Shown: piece after piece, positions 57,959-64,000 of the stretch
Numbering within the stretch: position 1 is the first letter of the stretch
How the letters are laid out: every line of letters begins with the position of its first letter
Origin: Myrica gale
Taxonomy: Eukaryota; Streptophyta; Magnoliopsida; Fagales; Myricaceae
Assembly: GCA_963930655.1 (NCBI GenBank)
Contig: OZ005618.1
Span: forward strand, 19,929,001-19,993,000
Reading direction: 5' to 3'
DNA: 64,000 nucleotides
Notes under the pieces: model-generated
Database searches by the model: none
Told to the model about the DNA's origin: nothing
The model's input: the letters and a program-made list of their open reading frames with translations, nothing else
Program-made: the position numbers and the translations under genes

Positions 57959-60900
57959 CTAAGAGCTGGGGATGATGGTGCCAATGTAACCAAATCCTGT
58001 GATGAGGAAGGTAATGGTCTGGAGGAAGAGGTATATAAAATAGTTGTGCTTCCCATGGACAAAGTCATAGCATCCACAGAAGAAGAGGAAAACTCCAAAT
58101 CCTAGCTCCAGTGTATGCATCCTGTTCACATTTTACCATTAAGAAAGAACAAAAGAAACTTCATATTGCATTGGCATAACTTATTGCAAATATGTCTTCA
58201 AATTGAAATATAAGATACCAGTCAGTCTGAAATCTAACAACTGCACAAGATAATATAAAATATACCCTCTTGGTTTTGTCCACATTGGCCATTGCCAACT
58301 AGTAGATAATTGTTAAGCTTAGATATTGTACTAAAATTCTCGTTTCCTGCAAACTCATGTGAGTTCCTAAACTCTTCGATTGCCATGTGCCTAACCACCA
58401 TGCAAACTTTAGGTAGAACAGGCAATAGACTACTGATACAAGGATTCTCAACCACTGCAAATAAAGAAAACTAAACAGAACAAATCACTTTGGAGGACTT
58501 GTGGGAGTCGACAGTGTTGACAATATTATTTTCTAGTAATATGCGGGTATGTCTTGGGTGGCCTTGCACCATCTGCTAGTGTTCATGTGTGTCTCAAAGT
58601 AATCAGATAGAAAGGATAGAAGTACAACTACTTAACTTTCATGTACTCTAATTATCATGCCAGTAGTATTATATGTAGATATAGTAAGAGTATAAAGGAA
58701 AATTCACCTGTTTCCAAATTTAAATCCTTGTTTTTTAGGAGGTGATTTGATGTTTGTTTTGTTCTTGGCAGCGTCTTTCTTGTTAGCAGAATCTCCGAGT
58801 TTTTCGGTGACAACCCATTCATTGACTCTCCCAGCTTCTAGTAGACCGATTAATGTGGCCTTGGTCCGGTGCAAAGACATCACATTCTCAAAGAGAATCC
58901 AGTAGAACAGTAAGTGAAATGACCTGCAAGTTTAAGGCTAGATAAGCAAATGGAGTTCTTACCTCGGCAAGAGGACTTATATTCTAAGGAAAATGAATGA
59001 ACAAATTAAACAGCTTGACTCAGGATAGCAGACCTTGGAGTTCCAACAGAGTTAAGAATGGTGATTACAGAGGGAATATAAACAGCTCCCCAGATTGGAA
59101 CATGAACTTCAGGAACCAAGATAGTCAGGGGAATTACAACACAGTAGAAGAAGAAGGTGACCCAATGTGCAATGACCTTCCGGACGAAGAAGAAACTGTA
59201 GATGACATATACTTTCTTCCACAGTGTCACTTTCTGCAGCCACAGGTACCCAAACAAGCGGTACAGAATTTAGATGTGACAAAAAGGTCAGGGAATAAAT
59301 TGATTCTGATCATAATTAAACAAACTTCATCCGATTCAACCCAAAACAAACCTTATTTGTAATGATCTCCATCACCATTTTCCTGAACAGATTAGCAGGA
59401 CCACAAGACCATCGGTGCTGCTGGAAACGGAAGGCATTGAAAGTACTAGGAAGTTCACTTTTCACCTAAAATTCCACAAAGATTAATGGCTGAGATATTG
59501 TGTCCACATTTCTAACGTAGTTAAAATACATACAAAGGGAATAACCACTTCAATTTGCCATGCTGTATACCTGGAGGTCGCCAAGGTACAAAAATTTCCA
59601 TCCCCTAAGACTAGAACGTACGGCAAGATCCATATCCTCCACTGTTGTGCGGTCTTTCCAACCACCTGCCTCATTGATAGCAGCAATTCTCCAGACACCA
59701 GCAGTCCCTTTTTAATTCATACAAAAGAATCAATTATTAGTTCCTACACACCGAAATCTCATTGCACATGTTAAACTTGTTGTGGTTATAGTTGATATGA
59801 ACATTCAGTAACTTAAAAAATCAGTCATATCTAAAAAGTCCATTTTATGTTTCTCTATGTGCATAGAGCTTCTAAAGAAGGTGCTTTTGCTTAGCAAATA
59901 TCTAGGCTTCAAGTTTCCTTCATTGAAATTAGTTTTGGAGAGCCTTACCATTTAACAGCCAAGCAAGAAAACATTTGATAATCAATCCCTTCGAGATAGG
60001 AATGCCTCTAAATTGCTTTCTTTTGTTTTTTTTCCCAACTTTTGTTATGCTCCTGGATTTGCAGTCAATAATTGTTCAATTCCTTGGGACTGAGGGACCC
60101 TACAAATAACATCTTTTTACCAGTGATCCTCATGATTTTGACCCCTTCTAGAGTTCAAATTTGATTGAAATGATTCAAATTTCAACCAACAAATTTGTGG
60201 TAAAAAATTTCCAAATTAAGTACTATGAGAATCATAATAATGTGTTCATTAAATCTTCTTTACAAGAACATCGGTCCTTCATCTTAAAATGAACTAAACC
60301 AATTACTACTCTAGCAGAGTAGGTGAATTTGATCTCTACCTAAACTTCTCCCCAGTTCCAATCACTGACTCCATTTATAAATGTAGTTGTCCAACTAAGC
60401 TCCCTTCACTTGTCTAAATTTGAATGTCACATGTCACTCAATGTCTTGGATTCTTTCCTGTAGACTATATTATTCCTCTTTTGTTTTGGTCCTAGTCTAG
60501 CTCGTGTCAATTGAATAAGTAAAACTTTGATTAATTCAGATAGTTTTTTTTTATGCGGTCTAGGAAGTGTGCAAAATTTGAACAAGTTCTAGCTTTGATT
60601 AATTCATGCTGGAAGGGGGATTACCATTGAAACCAAAGAAGGCATGTGTTGCAGATCCAACTTCTTGCTCAATTTTGAAATGGTAATCCAATGACATCTC
60701 TTGCATTCTTGTCAACAAGCACTCATCAGCATTCACTGCAAAAAAAAAACAAAAAGCCCACTTCAAAAACCATCACCATCTTTTACCAAAACAAAACACA
60801 TTCTAGAAATTAGATTTTCATTTGGTCAATGGTAGAGAGAAATAGAAAAATTAAATAGTATATATTCTGTATCTGAATCCAAATCAGATACTATGTCTGT

Positions 60901-63406
60901 GCTTATTAGTATCAATAAGCACAGGCACGGTCCAAAGAACATGTACTTTTTGCTAAAATAAATAATTAATTAGGGAAAATTATTTTTACTTTTAGTAGAG
61001 AAGGGTAAAATGCTTAGAGTTAAAAAAAAAAACAAAAAGTAAACAAAGCGAGGAGGAATCAGAAACGGCCCCCACCCTCACGAATCCCCTGTGACTCATG
61101 AGCTGGCAACCTGCCGTAGGCAAGTCCTCACATGAAGTAGAACCGTTCCTGCATCCCTCCTCAAGTGACCCAAATGGGAATTGGCCACGTCATAGGGAGA
61201 ACAGAGAGGAAGTATTGCAGTTGCAAGTGTCGGCAGCCAGACAGAGGTCCACCTCTGCGCCCATGGTACTGCCCACTTTGTATTATTTCCTTTTATTTCT
61301 GCCCGAGGACCCACATTTTGTTCAATTATTTAAGCAAAAACATTTAATGACAAAAAAAAAACCACAACAGCACGTGGCAAGTGGAGCTGCTAAATTTAAC
61401 TGACACATTTACCCTCCGACGACTCTTTACCCTACCGAAAAGAGTCGAACGTTTGATCCGTACAATCCGGATTGTTGCTGAAGCAGCAAAAAAAAACTAT
61501 CATTTTTGTTCTCTTCCTACAAAATGACAAACCTACCCCGACTTCTTGCTTGTTTCGTGCCAATTAATCATTTAATCCTAGGAAAAGGACAGTGACTCCG
61601 GGTCCATGGCAATGACACTCACGTCATTTTGAGCACAATTAGCGCCAAAAAATGTAACCGCCAGTTAAACTAAGGAGAAAAATAATGAAAATTAAGTAGG
61701 GACATTTATGTCCAAAAAAATTAAGATTTCAGAAAATTGGATACAAATCCTCGCATTAACCGCCATTACGATTTTCCTTTTTTTGGGGGGGCCGAATCGA
61801 CATTACTAGTTTTTGTGGGGTGTGTGAAATTACTATTGCTACAGTAAATGCTTTCCTAACTTGTATTGTGATGTGGGTCAGAACACAGGGTGATGGACGG
61901 CGTACAGGCAAACAAGTGTCAAAGTCAAGGAGCCCAGGAGCGGCTGCTACGTGGTCCTACCCCCGTGATTTAGGGTTGGGGAATGCTGGGCGTCCCCACG
62001 TCCCCCAGCGGGATGCTGGCGGGACGCCCAGCGGGACGCCCAGCTTTTCCCTTTAGGGTTTTACCCCTTTAGTGGACCCTACCACGCCATGCAGTCTGCA
62101 ACAAATCCCGCCAGCGGGAAGAGAAGAGAAGAAAGGGAGAAAAAAACAAACCAAACCAAAAGACAAACAAGCAATAGAGCACCGACACTTTCCGAAAAAC
62201 AAAAAAGGAAAATCAAGATAATTAGGCCAATTAATTGCAGTCGCTAATTGCGAAAACATTGATTATGTATATGTCAAACAGAAGCTTACCAAATCTCCAT
62301 CGAGCTTGAACCAACGCGAGCTCCGGGTTGTGGAGCAAGAAAGGGATGGCTCGCCTAAGAAAGTCGGGCTCGGGACGGAAATCAGCGTCGAAAATGGCCA
62401 CGTATTCGCAGTGTTTGACGTAGCTCCGCTTCAGGCCTTCTTTGAGAGCGCCGGCCTTGTACCCTTTTCTGTCGTCTCTGATTTGATACGTTATGTTTAA
62501 GCCTTTGCTTGCCCATCTCTGGCATTCCACTTCGACCATTTGCTGCAATACAGTATAATGCCAAAAATGAAGCAACTTTTATGTATCACATTGTAGCAGT
62601 AGAACTTAGATCAGGAATTCGATGTGGTTGGAAATGGTAAATTTGGGGATACAGAACGTGTGGCAGAACATAGAGAAAATGCTGCAAAGTGAACCGAAAT
62701 GCCGAAAGCCAAGGAAGAACCCCAGAGATGGATTAGTACTGAGGGAGTAACTGATAAAGCAAAACAAATTGTGTGAATTTGATCATTTGCTTGGAGTGGT
62801 TTGATGGGTTTGACAAATGGAGTACCTTGATGGCGGGGTCAGTTGAATCGTCGAGGACTTGGATGACGAGACGATCCGTAGGCCATGAGAGTCCGCATGC
62901 CGCTCCAATGGAGATCTTGTAACACTGCCCCAAATATCCATGGTAAGACAAACAAACAAAAATGTCGAGCTTCAGACCTTTGTCAGAAACCCAGAAAAAC
63001 AAATGCCAAAGGAAAGACAAACGACCAGCAAAAACCATTAAGCAAATAAAGCCAGAGAGATTCACACAAAGCCGACCTCCTTTTCATTGAACATTGGGAT
63101 TTGGATAAGCACGACGGGGAAATTGGAGCTCCCCATTTCGACGTCTTCTTGTAAAGGTTCATACTTGTAACGCTTTTCTGGTTTCTTCCAGAAGAGCTTG
63201 ACGAGGATTATAACCACCCCCATGTAAACCCTCTCCATGAATAGCATGAGCGCCATTGCCAAGCACAAGTACACACTAAGAGTCAACAGGGGAACTATTA
63301 ATGGCGCTTTGATCAGCTCCCACATCATCCCAATTTGCCCTGCAAGTTCATCTCTCACCCCCTGAAACGTTTCCGGTAACACCATCTGTCGTGACATCTC
63401 GGCCAT
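57959..63406 (-). CDS. CSLA: Cellulose synthase-like A: glucomannan 4-beta-mannosyltransferase
   Basis: Nine exons give 540 residues: 63406-63077, 62924-62826, 62542-62290, 60735-60625, 59707-59571, 59465-59352, 59233-59034, 58923-58708, 58121-57959. All junctions are GT-AG and in frame. This GT2 enzyme uses GDP-mannose to make mannan or glucomannan in Golgi membranes. An N-terminal membrane segment (about residues 35-70) precedes the catalytic domain with D136 (LDDSTD), DAD at 195-197, the acceptor-site VEDMD (Glu288-Asp289) and QQHRW (325-329). Several C-terminal membrane helices follow. Length and motifs fit CSLA rather than CSLC or CESA, and the sequence recalls CSLA9/CSLA2. The third intron is the longest (about 1.55 kb). 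No lesions are seen. Confidence 0.94.
61985..62044. repeat. GC-rich inverted/direct repeats in CSLA intron 3
   Basis: gctgggcgtccc (61985-61996) is followed by two exact inverse copies, gggacgcccagc, at 62021-62032 and 62033-62044. Either can pair with the first, giving alternative 12-bp stems. The flanking intron is AT-rich, so the patch stands out in composition. Confidence 0.8.
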
Positions 63407-63788
63407 CTCTCACCCTCAGTACAATAGATTGCGGCCCCTCTAGAGCCAATAGATCTCTCACAGAGTTGGGTTTAGGTATATTTCTGGAAATGTGATGTAG
63501 GGACACAGGACACTTATAAGTGGCTCGGTCACTGTGATCTACAACGATACGCAGACAAAGAGAAAGGGTACTTTCACTCTCTATGTCTCCTCTCTTACGC
63601 TCTCTGCCAGCCAATACTTACTGTTTCTAACTAGGAAAATGGAGCAGAAACAGAACGGTATTGGGGCATTGTAAGAGGCACAGAAACAGAGGGAGGGAGG
63701 GTGGGATGAGCAATTGACAGAGAAAAAAAGGAGGTTCTTTTATTGCAGTTCGGTCAGGAGAACTGCAGCAAACCTTGTTGGGGCGTGA

Positions 63789-63852
63789 GTCCCGCCCGGG
63801 ACCCACGCCTGCCCATTGCACTGTTCGGGCAAGCGTGGGTCCCGGGCGGGAC
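63789..63852. repeat. Perfect 20-bp GC-rich hairpin upstream of CSLA
   Basis: The arms 63789-63808 (gtcccgcccgggacccacgc) and 63833-63852 are exact reverse complements. After a 2-base internal loop, tgccc/gggca adds five further pairs, leaving a loop of about 10 nt. Each arm also contains the partial palindrome gtcccgcccgggac. It lies about 380 bp upstream of the CSLA ATG. Confidence 0.85.
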
Positions 63853-64000
63853 CCACGCTCCCCCTCACAGACTGCAGCGAATTGCTTCTTTTTTTGGTTA
63901 AGGATATTTGGATCTTAAGGACTCTCTGTCTCGTGATTTTTGCTCCGTTTAAAAATATCAGGGAAACTTTTACAAAGTGTTCTAACCGTAGGTGTTAGTT

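Noticed and set aside
1..64000. CRISPR arrays, operons or bacterial-type systems
   Set aside because: The regular repeats seen are transposon or tandem repeats in a plant nuclear genome; none has the spacer structure of a CRISPR array.

Overview
The window is nuclear DNA of a eudicot plant. Spliced host genes with short GT-AG introns, two TIR-type NBS-LRR genes (a class missing from grasses), nuclear-type tRNA genes and a dense layer of plant transposons all point that way. I cannot name the species. All calls come from reading the sequence; no database search was run.

Layout. (1) 1-3340: a roughly 320-bp tandem repeat, broken by a 1,968-bp hAT element (88-2055, 8-bp target duplication) and a 480-bp MITE (2368-2847). 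(2) 3340-7565: an intact plus-strand HD2-type histone deacetylase gene (HDT) with nine coding exons. Its third intron has ATATCCTT...AC ends, the signature of a U12-type AT-AC intron. (3) 9446-17303: three MITE-like elements and a 5.7-kb L1-type LINE on the minus strand (10709-16378, 14-bp target duplication). (4) 18775-29748: a roughly 6.6-kb tandem duplication of a minus-strand TIR-NBS-LRR gene. The copy at 25415-29697 is intact over five exons; the copy at 18775-23055 is a pseudogene with many lesions. A 5' stub of a third copy and a perfect 41-bp inverted repeat lie between them. (5) 29750-36900: repeated TNL flanking DNA, a 5'-truncated LINE scrap and a 2.6-kb CACTA-like transposon (31795-34376). 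(6) 36928-45698: a Ty1/copia retrotransposon with unusually short 170-bp LTRs. A 3,870-bp solo LTR of another element (37086-40955) is nested inside its 5' LTR. (7) 45700-52500: repeats, a 755-bp MITE, the minus-strand splicing-factor gene U2AF35 (49768-51372), a tRNA-Leu, a degenerate tRNA-Gly and two small MITEs. (8) 52500-64000: transposon-rich intergenic DNA, then a complete nine-exon minus-strand CSLA glucomannan synthase gene (57959-63406) with a 20-bp perfect hairpin upstream.

The host genes are unrelated housekeeping or defence genes, not a pathway. HDT acts on chromatin in the nucleus or nucleolus, U2AF35 recognises 3' splice sites, CSLA makes mannan in the Golgi, and the TNL is an intracellular immune receptor. 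I found no unfamiliar multigene system. The best leads are the AT-AC intron, the 41-bp fold-back and possible miR482/2118-type sites in the TNL cluster, the CACTA element carrying exon-like sequence, and the nested retrotransposons with a one-sided nonsense spectrum.
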